Counted from the stretch's first letter, positions 49,712-59,381 are shown. The stretch is 64,000 nt of DNA from Vagococcus carniphilus (GCF_014397115.1 NZ_CP060720.1:326001-390000); one strand, 5' to 3'. A program made the numbers and translations. The notes: generated by a model not told the origin, from the letters alone.

Positions 49712-51751
49712 GTGAATCAATTAAGTAGTCCAATTAATCAGATAAAAGGTGTTGGACCAAAAAGAGCAGAAACACTAGAATCTTTAGGAATTCATACGAT
49801 TTATGATTTGTTGACCTATTATCCTTTTAGATACGATGACATCCAAGAAAAAACGTTGGATGAAATTCAAGACCAAGAAAAAGTTGTACTAAAAGGGACA
49901 GTACTAGCTGAGCCGGTTGTTAATTACTACGGATTTAAGAAAAGTAGATTGATTTTTCGTATGATGACCGAACAAGCAGTAATTAATGTGACGTTTTTTA
50001 ATCAGCCTTTTTTAAAATCTAAAATTCATGCATCAGAAGAAATCGCCATTTATGGTAAATGGGATGGTAAAAGAAAAGCTCTAACAGGAATGAAAATTTT
50101 AGCTACGCAAGATGAAGAGGAGGACTTTTCTCCCATCTATCACGTTAATAAGAAAATTAAACAAAAAACGTTAGTGGATTTAATTAGAAGCTCTTGGGAT
50201 CTATATGGTAATGATATGGAGGAAAATCTTCCAACTTGGTTGTTAGAAAAATATCGTCTCATGCCTAAAAAACAAGCTTCTTATGCGATGCATTTTCCTG
50301 ATAGTGTGGAAGAAAATCGTTTGGCAAGAAGACGTTTAGCTTTTGAAGAGTTTTTCTTATTTCAAGTGAAAATGATTCAGCTGAAAAATCAAGAGACAAG
50401 AAAAGAGTTAGGAAAATCTATTTTATACGATGTGGATAAACTAAAAGCTTTTATCCAGACCCTTCCTTTTGAGTTAACGACGGCTCAAAAAAGAGTAGTG
50501 AATGAAATTTGTGCCGATTTAAGAAATGAAGCTCATATGCACAGGCTACTTCAGGGGGATGTAGGAAGTGGCAAGACGATTGTTGCAGCGATTGCACTAT
50601 ATGCAGTTGTTAGTGTAGGGTATCAAGGTGCATTGATGGTACCAACAGAAATTCTAGCAGAACAGCACATGGAGAGTTTACTAAGTCTGTTTGATCCAGA
50701 AGAAGTGAAGCTAGCTCTCTTAACAAGTTCTACTAAACAAGCTAAAAGAAGAGAAATTCTGGCTGATTTGGCATCAGGTGAGCTAGATATTCTAATTGGA
50801 ACTCACTCACTTATTCAAGAAGAGGTTCAATTTAGCAATTTAGGTTTAGTAATTACTGATGAGCAGCATCGATTTGGTGTGAATCAACGGAAATTATTAA
50901 GAGAAAAAGGGGATAACCCTGATGTTCTTTTCATGACGGCAACACCAATTCCGAGAACTTTAGCAATTACGGCTTATGGTGAAATGGATGTGTCTGTTAT
51001 TGATGAACTACCAGCTGGGAGAATTCCGATAGAAACAAGATGGATTTTACCTAAACAAATCGATTCTGTTTTAACGTGGATGACAAGTCAATTAAAAGCT
51101 GGACAACAAGCTTACGTGATTTGTCCTTTGATAGAAGAGTCAGAAATGTTAGATGTCAAAAATGCAACGGAAATCTATGAGCATTTACAACAGTTTTTTG
51201 AGCCGAATTTTAAAGTAGGGTTACTTCACGGAAAAATGAAAGCCCAAGAAAAAGAAACAATTATGGATGATTTTAAAGAAAATAAAACTCAAATATTAGT
51301 TTCTACAACTGTTATTGAAGTCGGAGTAAATGTTCCGAATGCGTCAATGATGATGATTATGGATGCAGACCGATTTGGTTTAGCTCAGCTTCATCAGTTA
51401 AGAGGGCGCGTTGGGCGAGGAAGCATTGCGTCCTATTGTATCTTGGTTGCAAGTCCTAAGAGTGATCAAGGGAAAGAGCGAATGAAGATTATGACTGAAA
51501 CAACAGATGGCTTTGTTTTAAGTGAAAAGGATTTAGAGATGAGAGGACCAGGGGATTTCTTTGGTGCAAAACAATCAGGTATCCCAGAATTTAAAGTGGG
51601 GGACATGGTAGCTGATGCGCCGATTTTAGAAACAGCTAGATTAGAGGCAATTACTTTATGGAATCAAGAAGATTGGTCACTTCAACCAGAGAACCAAATT
51701 CTTGTTAAGAGTTTGAAAGAAAGAGAAAAAGAATCAGAGTTCTTAGATTAA
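49712..51751 (+). CDS. recG: ATP-dependent DNA helicase RecG
   Basis: Branch-migrating helicase for stalled forks and recombination intermediates. The 679-residue protein has the N-terminal wedge domain ('IKGVGPKRAETLESLGIHTIYDLL' in outline) and helicase motifs 'GDVGSGKT' near 283, 'TDEQHRFG' near 382 and 'GRVGRG' near 567. GTG 49712 is chosen because AAAGGAGGG lies 6 bases upstream; a GTG at 49706 overlaps that site. plsX starts 52 bases downstream. Confidence 0.95.
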   Translation: MNQLSSPINQIKGVGPKRAETLESLGIHTIYDLLTYYPFRYDDIQEKTLDEIQDQEKVVLKGTVLAEPVVNYYGFKKSRLIFRMMTEQAVINVTFFNQPFLKSKIHASEEIAIYGKWDGKRKALTGMKILATQDEEEDFSPIYHVNKKIKQKTLVDLIRSSWDLYGNDMEENLPTWLLEKYRLMPKKQASYAMHFPDSVEENRLARRRLAFEEFFLFQVKMIQLKNQETRKELGKSILYDVDKLKAFIQTLPFELTTAQKRVVNEICADLRNEAHMHRLLQGDVGSGKTIVAAIALYAVVSVGYQGALMVPTEILAEQHMESLLSLFDPEEVKLALLTSSTKQAKRREILADLASGELDILIGTHSLIQEEVQFSNLGLVITDEQHRFGVNQRKLLREKGDNPDVLFMTATPIPRTLAITAYGEMDVSVIDELPAGRIPIETRWILPKQIDSVLTWMTSQLKAGQQAYVICPLIEESEMLDVKNATEIYEHLQQFFEPNFKVGLLHGKMKAQEKETIMDDFKENKTQILVSTTVIEVGVNVPNASMMMIMDADRFGLAQLHQLRGRVGRGSIASYCILVASPKSDQGKERMKIMTETTDGFVLSEKDLEMRGPGDFFGAKQSGIPEFKVGDMVADAPILETARLEAITLWNQEDWSLQPENQILVKSLKEREKESEFLD

Positions 51752-51803
51752 TGAGTCTATGGTAAAATAGAAAATAGTTTAAAAGAAGAAATGAGGGAGC
51801 CAA

Positions 51804-52814
51804 GTGAAAATAGCAGTTGACGCTATGGGAGGAGACAATGCCCCACAAGCGATTATTGAAGGAGTAAACTTAGCTAAAAAAGATTTTCCAGAAATTGAAT
51901 TTCTATTATATGGAAAAGAAGAAGAAATAAAAAAATATTTAACAGATGAAACGAATATTACCATTATCCATACAGATGAAAAGATTGAAAGTGATGATGA
52001 GCCAGTTAAATCGATTCGTAAGAAAAAACAAGCATCTATGGTACTAGCAGCTCAAGCGGTAAAAAATGGTGAAGCAGATGCTATTTTTTCAGCTGGTAAC
52101 ACAGGAGCACTACTAGCAGCTGGTCTTTTTGTTGTGGGACGAATCAAAAATGTTGAACGTCCAGGACTTATGACAACTATGCCTGTTTTTACAGGTGAAA
52201 AAGATGCTGGTTTTGATTTCATTGATATGGGAGCCAATGCAGACAATAAGCCAGAGCATTTATTGACGTATGGTATATTAGGTTCTTTTTACGCGAAAAA
52301 AGTTCGTCACATCGATAACCCAAGAGTGGGGCTACTTAATAACGGAACAGAAGAAACAAAAGGTAGCGAGTTAACAAAAGCAGCTTATGAATTACTTGCT
52401 CAAGAAGAAAGTATTAATTTTGTGGGAAATGTTGAAGCCAGAGATATATTCTCAGGGGTTGCTGACGTTGTCGTGACAGATGGCTTTACTGGAAATGCGG
52501 TATTAAAATCTGTTGAAGGAACAGCTCTTTCTTTAATGTCTATTTTAAAAACGTCTATTACAGATGGTGGCTTAAAGAGTAAGATGGGAGCATTAATGCT
52601 AAAAGACAGCTTAAAAGGAATGAAAAGTACCCTTGATTATTCAAGTCATGGTGGTGCCGTTTTATTTGGCGTGAAGGCTCCAGTGGTTAAGACTCATGGC
52701 TCAACAGGGCCAGAAGCTGTTAGAAATACGATTAGCCAAATAAAAACAATGCTAGAAACGAATTTAGTAGGCGAATTGCAAGAATTCTTTGAAACACCTA
52801 AAATAAAAGAGTAA
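51804..52814 (+). CDS. plsX: Phosphate acyltransferase PlsX
   Basis: Makes acyl-phosphate from acyl-ACP or links it back, the first step of phospholipid synthesis with PlsY. The 336-residue protein begins '[14 protein letters not shown]' and has '[11 protein letters not shown]' near 93 and '[13 protein letters not shown]' near 226. GTG 51804 follows GAGGGAG. It is followed by acpP, which supplies the acyl carrier; no fapR gene lies upstream, unlike in Bacillus. Confidence 0.95.
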   Translation: MKIAVDAMGGDNAPQAIIEGVNLAKKDFPEIEFLLYGKEEEIKKYLTDETNITIIHTDEKIESDDEPVKSIRKKKQASMVLAAQAVKNGEADAIFSAGNTGALLAAGLFVVGRIKNVERPGLMTTMPVFTGEKDAGFDFIDMGANADNKPEHLLTYGILGSFYAKKVRHIDNPRVGLLNNGTEETKGSELTKAAYELLAQEESINFVGNVEARDIFSGVADVVVTDGFTGNAVLKSVEGTALSLMSILKTSITDGGLKSKMGALMLKDSLKGMKSTLDYSSHGGAVLFGVKAPVVKTHGSTGPEAVRNTISQIKTMLETNLVGELQEFFETPKIKE

Positions 52815-52908
52815 TATTTAAAAGGATAGACAAATACTTTCTTTACAAGTAAAATTGTAGGTAAGATGATTGTGAACGCATTATAAGGTGAACGGAGGTG
52901 CAATTAAT

Positions 52909-53148
52909 TTGAGTCGTGAAGAAGTTTTTGGAAAAATAAAAAATATCGTAATTGAACATTTTGAAATTGATGAAGATAAAATTACTGAGGCAATCAGTAT
53001 TAAAGATGATTTAGAAGCGGATTCTATCAGTATTATGGAATTTGTTTTAGAATTAGAAGATGTGTTTGAAGCAGAAATATCTGATGAAGATGCAGAAAAA
53101 ATTGAAACTATTGGGGCAGCTGTGGATTATATTATGGCTAACCAATAA
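52909..53148 (+). CDS. acpP: Acyl carrier protein
   Basis: Carries growing acyl chains on a phosphopantetheine arm added by AcpS. The 79-residue, acidic, helical protein has the attachment Ser 39 in 'EADSISIMEF'. The usual motif is DSL; here the residue after Ser is Ile. TTG 52909 is chosen because GGAGGTG lies 8 bases upstream, and an in-frame ATG at 52888 has no site. It follows plsX and is closed by a terminator. Confidence 0.92.
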   Translation: MSREEVFGKIKNIVIEHFEIDEDKITEAISIKDDLEADSISIMEFVLELEDVFEAEISDEDAEKIETIGAAVDYIMANQ

Positions 53149-53154
53149 CATGAA

Positions 53155-53197
53155 GAAGATAACTACGAGATGATTTTGTCCGAGTTATCTTTTTTTA
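53155..53197 (+). terminator. Terminator after acpP
   Basis: AAGATAACT pairs with AGTTATCTT around a 19-base loop, followed by a T-run. Confidence 0.75.
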
Positions 53198-53322
53198 TTT
53201 ATTTAAAAGGTATAATCAATAAAAATATTTATAAACAAAATGAGATAATAATTTTATTAAAATTAAAAAACTCTCATTAAACTTTCTCTTTTTTTATTCA
53301 CATTAAAACTATTGGTGATAAA

Positions 53323-53415
53323 ATGCTCAAAGTGATTTTTAAGTTCTTAATGTTGGGATTGTTGATGTTTTTTTGGATTTTTATGGACAAAATGAGAATA
53401 AAAAAGAGAGATTAA
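53323..53415 (+). CDS. Possible 30-residue hydrophobic membrane peptide
   Basis: ATG 53323 follows GGTGAT at 3 bases and opens 30 codons: a short basic start (MLKVIFK), a hydrophobic stretch of about 14 residues (FLMLGLLMFFWIFM) and a charged tail (DKMRIKKRD). This is the layout of small membrane peptides, including type I toxins and small regulators. Its stop is followed at once by another ATG with 11 codons ending inside an inverted repeat. Short frames arise by chance in AT-rich DNA, so confidence is limited; composition and the ribosome site argue for it. Confidence 0.35.
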   Translation: MLKVIFKFLMLGLLMFFWIFMDKMRIKKRD

Positions 53416-53443
53416 ATGAAAAGAAGAAAGTTGGTATACACCT

Positions 53444-53489
53444 CTTTATGAGGGTTAACACCTATTTTTTTAATGTTAATCTCATAAAG
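53444..53489. repeat. Long inverted repeat upstream of the opp promoter
   Basis: CTTTATGAG (53444-53452) pairs with CTCATAAAG (53481-53489), and TTAACA (53455-53460) with TGTTAA (53474-53479), with a G-T wobble and one bulge between. The loop is 13 bases. No T-run follows on either strand. It ends 15 bases before the -35 of the opp promoter, so it could be an operator or a structured RNA end. Confidence 0.55.
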
Positions 53490-53504
53490 TGTTGGCAGAG
53501 ACTA

Positions 53505-53533
53505 TTGCTAAATACGTATAATTCTAATATAAT
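53505..53533 (+). promoter_or_regulatory. Promoter of the opp operon
   Basis: TTGCTA (53505-53510) and a perfect TATAAT (53528-53533) are separated by 17 bases. The start codon of oppD lies about 110 bases downstream. Confidence 0.75.
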
Positions 53534-53642
53534 TATAAGATATCATAGGGTTTTTTTATAAGAAGAAACTCTGAACAATAAATGAAGAGTTAGAAGTAAA
53601 TATGAAATCGGTACGGGAATAGAACAGGAAAGGAGAATTCTA

Positions 53643-54647
53643 TTGTTTGTTGACAACAAGTTATTAGAAGTTAGAAATTTGCACACTGGTTTTCGAATCA
53701 AAGACGATTATTTCGATGCAGTGGATGATGTGTCAATCACATTAGATAAAAATGAAATTTTAGCAATTGTTGGGGAGTCTGGTTGTGGTAAGAGTACGTT
53801 AGCCATGACAATTATGGGACTACAAGATCCTAATAAAACTAAAATTACAGGAGATATCATCTACAATGATTTGAATCTCGTAGGGCTATCAGAAACGTTA
53901 TATAATAAGGTAAGAGGAAATGATATTGGGATGATTTTCCAGGATCCTTTGTCAGCGTTAAACCCATTAATGAGAATTGGTGACCAAATTGCCGAAGCGC
54001 TGTTTTATCACACTGATTTGAATGAAGAGCAAAGAAAAGAAAGAGCGGTAGAGTTGCTAGACCAAGTAGGGATTGTAAATCCTAAACGAGTAGCTAAACA
54101 ATACCCTCATGAATTATCAGGAGGTATGAGACAACGTGTTATTATCGCGATTGCTATCTCATGTAAACCACCGATTATTATTGCGGATGAGCCTACAACG
54201 GCTTTAGACGTAACGATTCAAGCTCAAATATTAGATTTATTAAACGACTTACAAAAAGAAACAGAAGCAGGAATTATTTTAATCACTCATGATTTAGGTG
54301 TTGTTGCTGAAACAGCAGACCGTGTAGCTGTTATGTACGGTGGCCAAATCGTTGAAGAAGCTCCTGCAGATAGATTATTTACAAATCCAATGCATCCATA
54401 TACACGTTCATTATTAAATTCAATTCCACAAGAAGACGCACATGATAGCGACTTACACGTTATTGAAGGAGTGGTACCTTCACTTAAAAATATGAAACGT
54501 GATGGTTGTCGTTTTGCTGAACGTATTCCATGGATTGATGAAGACGCACATGAACATAATCCGTCATTACATGAAGTAGAGCCGGGACACTTTGTTCGTT
54601 GTACATGTTACAAGCATTTTCACTTTAAAGAAGAGGGAGAAGCATAA
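53643..54647 (+). CDS. oppD: Oligopeptide ABC transporter ATPase OppD
   Basis: One of two ATPases that drive peptide uptake. The 334 residues show Walker A 'GESGCGKSTLA' near 41, signature 'LSGGMRQRVIIAIAI' near 158 and Walker B 'IIIADEPTTALD' near 178, and the C-terminal region with Cys residues near 280-325 ('RDGCRFAERIPW', 'FVRCTCYKHF') that in homologues binds an iron-sulfur cluster. TTG 53643 follows AAAGGAG at 8 bases. The stop overlaps the oppF start. The order D-F-B-C-A matches other Enterococcaceae. Confidence 0.92.
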   Translation: MFVDNKLLEVRNLHTGFRIKDDYFDAVDDVSITLDKNEILAIVGESGCGKSTLAMTIMGLQDPNKTKITGDIIYNDLNLVGLSETLYNKVRGNDIGMIFQDPLSALNPLMRIGDQIAEALFYHTDLNEEQRKERAVELLDQVGIVNPKRVAKQYPHELSGGMRQRVIIAIAISCKPPIIIADEPTTALDVTIQAQILDLLNDLQKETEAGIILITHDLGVVAETADRVAVMYGGQIVEEAPADRLFTNPMHPYTRSLLNSIPQEDAHDSDLHVIEGVVPSLKNMKRDGCRFAERIPWIDEDAHEHNPSLHEVEPGHFVRCTCYKHFHFKEEGEA

Positions 54648-55594
54648 TGGGATTAATAGAAATTAAAGACTTAAAAGTACACTATCCTATTCGCGGTGGA
54701 TTCTTCAATAAGGTTGTTGACTATGTATACGCAGTAGATGGTGTGAATTTTGAAATTGAATCAGGAACAACTTATGGTTTAGTTGGAGAATCTGGTTCTG
54801 GAAAATCAACGATTGGTAAGACAATTGTTGGACTTGAAAAAGCAACATCAGGCAGTATTATCTTTGAAGATAATGATGTTGTTAATAAAAGCGTTAGAAA
54901 AAAGATTGGTTATAATAAAGACGTTCAAATGATATTCCAAGATTCAATGTCAAGTTTGAACCCTAAAAAACGCGTTATCGATATTATCGCAGAACCAATT
55001 CGTAACTTTGAAAAATTATCTGATCAAGAAGAAAAGAAAAAAGTTCAGGGTTTACTAGATATTGTAGGGATGCCAACTGATGCCCTTTACAAATATCCTC
55101 ATGAGTTCTCAGGTGGACAAAGACAACGTTTGGGAGTAGCCCGAGCAGTTGCGACTAATCCGAAATTAATTATTGCAGATGAGCCTGTATCTGCGTTGGA
55201 CTTATCTGTACAAGCCCAAGTATTAAACTTCATGAAACGTATTCAAGAAGAATACAACTTGAGTTACTTGTTTATCTCTCATGATTTAGGTGTGGTTAAA
55301 CACATGTGTGACAATATTGCCATTATGAATAGAGGTCGATTTGTAGAAATCGGCTCGCGTGAGGATATTTATACTAACCCTCAACATATCTATACAAAAC
55401 GTTTATTGTCAGCTATTCCTAAGATTGATGTAGATAATAGAGCTGAGCATAAAGAAAATCGTCGTAAAGTCGAAAGAGAATACGATGAACTTTATAATCA
55501 ATACTATGATGAAAACGGTCGAGTTTATGACCTACAAACTATTAGTCCAACTCATAGAGCAGCCGTTAAATTGAGCGAAGGGGGAGGAAAATAG
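54647..55594 (+). CDS. oppF: Oligopeptide ABC transporter ATPase OppF
   Basis: Second ATPase of the importer, 315 residues. Motifs: 'GESGSGKSTIG' near 46, 'FSGGQRQRLGVARAVA' near 155 and 'IIADEPVSALDLS' near 177. The C-terminus ('VEREYDELYNQYYDENGRVYDLQ') is longer than average, a common feature in lactic bacteria. The ATG overlaps the oppD stop (TAATG). Confidence 0.92.
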   Translation: MGLIEIKDLKVHYPIRGGFFNKVVDYVYAVDGVNFEIESGTTYGLVGESGSGKSTIGKTIVGLEKATSGSIIFEDNDVVNKSVRKKIGYNKDVQMIFQDSMSSLNPKKRVIDIIAEPIRNFEKLSDQEEKKKVQGLLDIVGMPTDALYKYPHEFSGGQRQRLGVARAVATNPKLIIADEPVSALDLSVQAQVLNFMKRIQEEYNLSYLFISHDLGVVKHMCDNIAIMNRGRFVEIGSREDIYTNPQHIYTKRLLSAIPKIDVDNRAEHKENRRKVEREYDELYNQYYDENGRVYDLQTISPTHRAAVKLSEGGGK

Positions 55595-55595
55595 T

Positions 55596-56558
55596 ATGTG
55601 GAAAACAATCGTACGTCGTATTTTAGCAATGATTCCTCAAATCATTATTTTAAGTTTATTTATCTTTCTTCTAGCAAAAGCAATGCCGGGAGATCCGTTT
55701 ACTGGTCGTGTTAATCCAAACACTGACCCAGCAACGATTGAGCGTATGAAAGAGTTAGCAGGATTAAATAATCCTTGGTATCAACAATATTGGGATTGGA
55801 TCAGAAATGCAGTTCAAGGTGACTTTGGGCAAAGTTTTTTATACAAATTACCAGTAACTGATATTATTGGTTCACGTGTAGCGAATACAATTTGGTTATC
55901 GTTATTAACAGTTATTTTCACGTATTTAATCGCGTTACCATTAGGTCTTTTCTCAGGAAGATACCAAAATTCATTATTTGATAAAACTGTTGTTGTTTAT
56001 AACTTCGTCAGTTTCGCGGTACCTATTTTTATCTTTGCTTTAGTGATGCTGTTTATTTTTGGTTACCGACTAGAGTGGTTCCCGACAACAGGATCCGTTA
56101 GTACGGGAATAGCTGAAGGAACAGTCCAGTACCAGCTGAGTCGTTTGTATCACATGATACTTCCAGCAATCTCGCAAGCTCTATTGGCAACAGCTGTAAC
56201 CATTCAGTATTTACGTAATGAAGTAATTGATGCACAACAAATGGACTTTGTTCGTACTGCAAGAGCAAAAGGTGTTCCAACTAATAAAGTCTTTACAAGA
56301 CATATTTTTAGAAATGCCTCATTACCAATTGCAGCTCAATTAAGTTATGAAATTACAGCTTTAATTAGCGGTTCAGTTGTTATTGAACAAACCTTTGCTT
56401 ATCCAGGTATTGGTAAATTATTTATTGACACGATTAATGGTCGTGACTACTCAGTTATTACAGCCTTAGTATTAATTTTAGGGATTGTAACAATCGTCGG
56501 AAACTTAATTTCTGATATCGTAATGAGTATTGTTGACCCTCGTATTCGTATCCAATAA
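55596..56558 (+). CDS. oppB: Oligopeptide ABC transporter permease OppB
   Basis: Membrane subunit of 320 residues with about six hydrophobic segments. The start 'RRILAMIPQIIILSLFIFLLAKAMPGDPF' is the classic OppB/DppB opening in outline and the EAA-like loop reads 'RTARAKGVPTNKVFTRHIFRN' in outline near 210-230. ATG 55596 follows GGGGAGG. It directly follows oppF. Confidence 0.92.
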   Translation: MWKTIVRRILAMIPQIIILSLFIFLLAKAMPGDPFTGRVNPNTDPATIERMKELAGLNNPWYQQYWDWIRNAVQGDFGQSFLYKLPVTDIIGSRVANTIWLSLLTVIFTYLIALPLGLFSGRYQNSLFDKTVVVYNFVSFAVPIFIFALVMLFIFGYRLEWFPTTGSVSTGIAEGTVQYQLSRLYHMILPAISQALLATAVTIQYLRNEVIDAQQMDFVRTARAKGVPTNKVFTRHIFRNASLPIAAQLSYEITALISGSVVIEQTFAYPGIGKLFIDTINGRDYSVITALVLILGIVTIVGNLISDIVMSIVDPRIRIQ

Positions 56559-56589
56559 AAATACTTGTGATTAAGAAAGGAGAAGAGAA

Positions 56590-57483
56590 ATGAGTAAAGA
56601 AGTTAAACAAGAAGCAGTCAGTATACCACCAACTGGTATGAAGATGATTGCACGAGAATTTAAAAAAGATAAATTAGCATTATTTTCATTAGGTCTTTTG
56701 GTTATTTTGTTATTAGCTATATTCATTGGTGCGTTATTAACAGACCAAGCAGCGGTTATGAAAGTAAGTATTTTAGATAAGTATGCTCCACCTGGAGATG
56801 GCTTTATTTTAGGAGCAGATGAAGGTGGACGTGATGTTTTAGGACAATTAATTATAGGGGCTAGAAACTCAATTGTTATTGGTTTTTCAATCACTATAAT
56901 TACTTCGATTGTTGGGGTTGGATTAGGAATTATGGCAGGCTATTATGGTGGCGTTATTGATACAATTATCATGCGTATCGTAGACTTTGTCATGATTTTA
57001 CCAATCACAATGGTTATCATTGTATTTGTTACAATTACACCGAAATACAATGTTTACAGCTTTGTAATGATTATGAGTTTGTTTTACTGGGTAGCAAAAG
57101 CCAGACTCTTTAGAGGTAAGGCATTATCAGAGGTCAGACGTGACTATATCAGTGCTTCAAAAACATTAGGAACGAATGATTTCAAAATCATGTTTGGCGA
57201 ATTAATGCCTAACTTAAGTTCTTTAATCATTACCAATTTAACAATTAACTTTGCAGCTAACATTGGTATTGAAACAACACTATCTTACTTGGGATTTGGG
57301 TTACCACCTTCAACACCAAGTTTAGGTACGTTAATCGGATATGCATCTAATGGTGATGTGTTATCAGAGAAAACATGGATTTGGGTTCCAGCGTCAGTAC
57401 TAATCCTGGTATTGATGTTAAGTATAAATTATGTTGGTCAAGCGTTTAAGCGTTCAGCAGATGCTAGACAACGACTAGGATAA
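56590..57483 (+). CDS. oppC: Oligopeptide ABC transporter permease OppC
   Basis: Second membrane subunit, 297 residues, about six hydrophobic segments. The periplasmic-type opening 'FILGADEGGRDVLGQLI' near 73-90 and the EAA-like loop 'YISASKTLGTNDFKIMFGE' near 184-202 are typical of OppC/DppC. ATG 56590 follows AAAGGAGAAG. oppA starts 24 bases downstream. Confidence 0.92.
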   Translation: MSKEVKQEAVSIPPTGMKMIAREFKKDKLALFSLGLLVILLLAIFIGALLTDQAAVMKVSILDKYAPPGDGFILGADEGGRDVLGQLIIGARNSIVIGFSITIITSIVGVGLGIMAGYYGGVIDTIIMRIVDFVMILPITMVIIVFVTITPKYNVYSFVMIMSLFYWVAKARLFRGKALSEVRRDYISASKTLGTNDFKIMFGELMPNLSSLIITNLTINFAANIGIETTLSYLGFGLPPSTPSLGTLIGYASNGDVLSEKTWIWVPASVLILVLMLSINYVGQAFKRSADARQRLG

Positions 57484-57506
57484 AAAAACAAGGGGGAATG
57501 AAGGAA

Positions 57507-59300
57507 ATGAAGTACAAAAAACTAATTAGTGCTATGGCACTTACTGCTGTAGTAACAGCAGGGCTTGCTGCTTGTGGTGGCGGAAGCAAAGACGGGAAAA
57601 AAGGTAAAGGCGAAGAAACTGAAGATATTGCAAAATTCCCAATGAAAACAAGTAATGACGGGAAAGCAGTAAAAGGTGGAACGCTCGAAGGCGCTGTTGT
57701 AATGGATACTCAGTTCCAAGGATTGTTTGACCCTGCATTTAACTCGGACAACTATGACACTTACTTTATGCAACCATCTCATGAAACTTTATTTGGTTTT
57801 GATAAAGCCTTCCAAATGGATGACACAGGTGTGGCTACATTTGATTTAGATCAAAAAGCTAAAAAAGGTACTATTAAAATTACTAAAGATGTGAAATGGT
57901 CAGATGGTAAACCATTAGTAGCTGAAGATATTATCCAACCATACTTAATCATTGGACATCCTGATTATGAAGGAACTGGTGGTGTTCGTTACGGTGAAAA
58001 CATGCAACGTATTGTTGGGATGAAAGATTACCATGATGGCAAAGCTGATTCAATTTCAGGAATCAAAAAAGTTGATGATAAAACAGTTGAAATTGAGTAT
58101 GAAAAAGTGGAGCCAGGTTTACTAACAGCTGATGGTGACGGTGGCCCATGGCAAAGTGCTATGCCAGCACATATCTTTAAAGATATGCCGGTTAAAGGAA
58201 TGGAATCAAGTGATGCTATTCGTAAAAACCCTGTTACTTATGGACCATACAAAATGACAAGTGTTAAACGTGGTGAATTCGTTGAATATGCACCTAACGA
58301 ATATTATTATGGTGAAAAACCAAAATTAGATAAAATTATTATGCGTCAAGCTCCATCAAACTCAATTGTTGAAGCTTTAAAAGCTAAAAAATATGATTTT
58401 GTATTCTCTATGCCAACAGATAGCTATCCAACATATAAAGATGTTGAAGGCTATGAAATGCTTGGTCGTGAGCAATTCAGCTATACTTACATTGGCTTTA
58501 AATTAGGTAAATGGGAAGATGGCGAAGTTAAATACAATAAAGATGCTAAAATGGCAAACAAATCATTACGTCAAGCAATGGCTTACGCTGTAGATAATCA
58601 AGCAGTAGCAGATAAATTCTACTACGGATTACGTTCATCAGCTAACTCATTAATTCCACCAGTATTAGGTGAAATGCATGACAAAGACCTTAAAGGTTAC
58701 ACTCAAGATTTAGATAAAGCAAACAAATTATTAGATGACGCTGGTTACAAGAAAAAAGATGGTGAAGAATTCCGTCGTGATCCAAAAGGCGAAAAACTTG
58801 AAATTAAATTTGCTTCTATGTCAGGTGGAGAAACAGCTCAACCACTTGCAGAATACTACATGGACCAATGGAAAGAAATTGGTTTAGATGTTCAGTTAAC
58901 AACTGGTCGCTTGATTGACTTCAATGCGTTCTATGATAAATTGAAAAATGATGATCCAGAAGTAGATGTGTATCAAGGTGCATGGTCTGTAAGTTACAAC
59001 CCATCACAAACACCTCTATACGGTGAAAAAGCAGCCTTTAACTACACTCGTTTTGCTAGTGAAGAAAACAGTAAATTATTAGCTGATATGGATTCAGAAA
59101 AATCATTTGATAATGAATACCGTGCAAAAGTATTTAAAGAATGGCAACAATACGCAAGTGAAGAAGCATTTGCATTCCCAACATTATTCCGTAATGAAGT
59201 AATGCCAATGAGCTCACGCGTTAAAAACTTTGACTGGGCTATCCAAAAAGAACATACTGGATGGGCTGATGTTGAGTTAACAGCTGAATCAAGAAAATAA
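57507..59300 (+). CDS. oppA: Oligopeptide-binding lipoprotein OppA
   Basis: Captures peptides outside the cell and hands them to OppBC. The 597-residue protein has a lipoprotein signal with lipobox 'GLAAC' (Cys 23) and the SBP family 5 fold ('WSDGKPLVAEDII' near 129, 'RQAMAYAVDNQAVADKFYYG' near 352). ATG 57507 is chosen because AGGGGGA lies 9 bases upstream; the ATG at 57498 abuts it. In Enterococcaceae such proteins also bind peptide pheromones; which peptides this one binds is not shown. A strong terminator follows. Confidence 0.93.
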   Translation: MKYKKLISAMALTAVVTAGLAACGGGSKDGKKGKGEETEDIAKFPMKTSNDGKAVKGGTLEGAVVMDTQFQGLFDPAFNSDNYDTYFMQPSHETLFGFDKAFQMDDTGVATFDLDQKAKKGTIKITKDVKWSDGKPLVAEDIIQPYLIIGHPDYEGTGGVRYGENMQRIVGMKDYHDGKADSISGIKKVDDKTVEIEYEKVEPGLLTADGDGGPWQSAMPAHIFKDMPVKGMESSDAIRKNPVTYGPYKMTSVKRGEFVEYAPNEYYYGEKPKLDKIIMRQAPSNSIVEALKAKKYDFVFSMPTDSYPTYKDVEGYEMLGREQFSYTYIGFKLGKWEDGEVKYNKDAKMANKSLRQAMAYAVDNQAVADKFYYGLRSSANSLIPPVLGEMHDKDLKGYTQDLDKANKLLDDAGYKKKDGEEFRRDPKGEKLEIKFASMSGGETAQPLAEYYMDQWKEIGLDVQLTTGRLIDFNAFYDKLKNDDPEVDVYQGAWSVSYNPSQTPLYGEKAAFNYTRFASEENSKLLADMDSEKSFDNEYRAKVFKEWQQYASEEAFAFPTLFRNEVMPMSSRVKNFDWAIQKEHTGWADVELTAESRK

Positions 59301-59312
59301 AGTAACAATTAT

Positions 59313-59351
59313 ACTATCAACCTAAGAAAATTTCTTGGGTTGATAGTTTTT
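59313..59351 (+). terminator. Terminator closing the opp operon
   Basis: ACTATCAACC pairs with GGGTTGATAGT, extended by AAGAAA / TTTCTT across one bulge, followed by T5G. Confidence 0.9.
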
Positions 59352-59352
59352 G

Positions 59353-59381
59353 TTTTAAATCGTAAGGAAACAACGTATAAT
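59353..59381 (+). promoter_or_regulatory. Promoter of rnc
   Basis: TTTTAA (59353-59358) and a perfect TATAAT (59376-59381) are 17 bases apart. It lies directly after the opp terminator. Confidence 0.55.

Larger units (their letters stand above)
53149..53642 (+). other. 494-base gap between acpP and the opp operon
   Basis: It holds, in order, the acpP terminator, an AT-rich stretch, a 30-codon micro-ORF with a ribosome binding site (53323-53415), an adjoining 11-codon micro-ORF (53416-53451), a long inverted repeat (53444-53489) and a strong promoter (53505-53533), leaving about 100 bases of opp leader. No RNA gene is recognised, and no T-box or known riboswitch motif is seen. Confidence 0.6.

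Noticed and set aside
53373-53561. 62-codon open frame before opp
   Set aside because: No ribosome binding site; it runs across the inverted repeat and the opp promoter and has no protein-like pattern.
53198-53642. T-box or amino-acid riboswitch upstream of opp
   Set aside because: No TGGNACCGCG-type box, no specifier-like stem and no terminator/antiterminator pair with a T-run.
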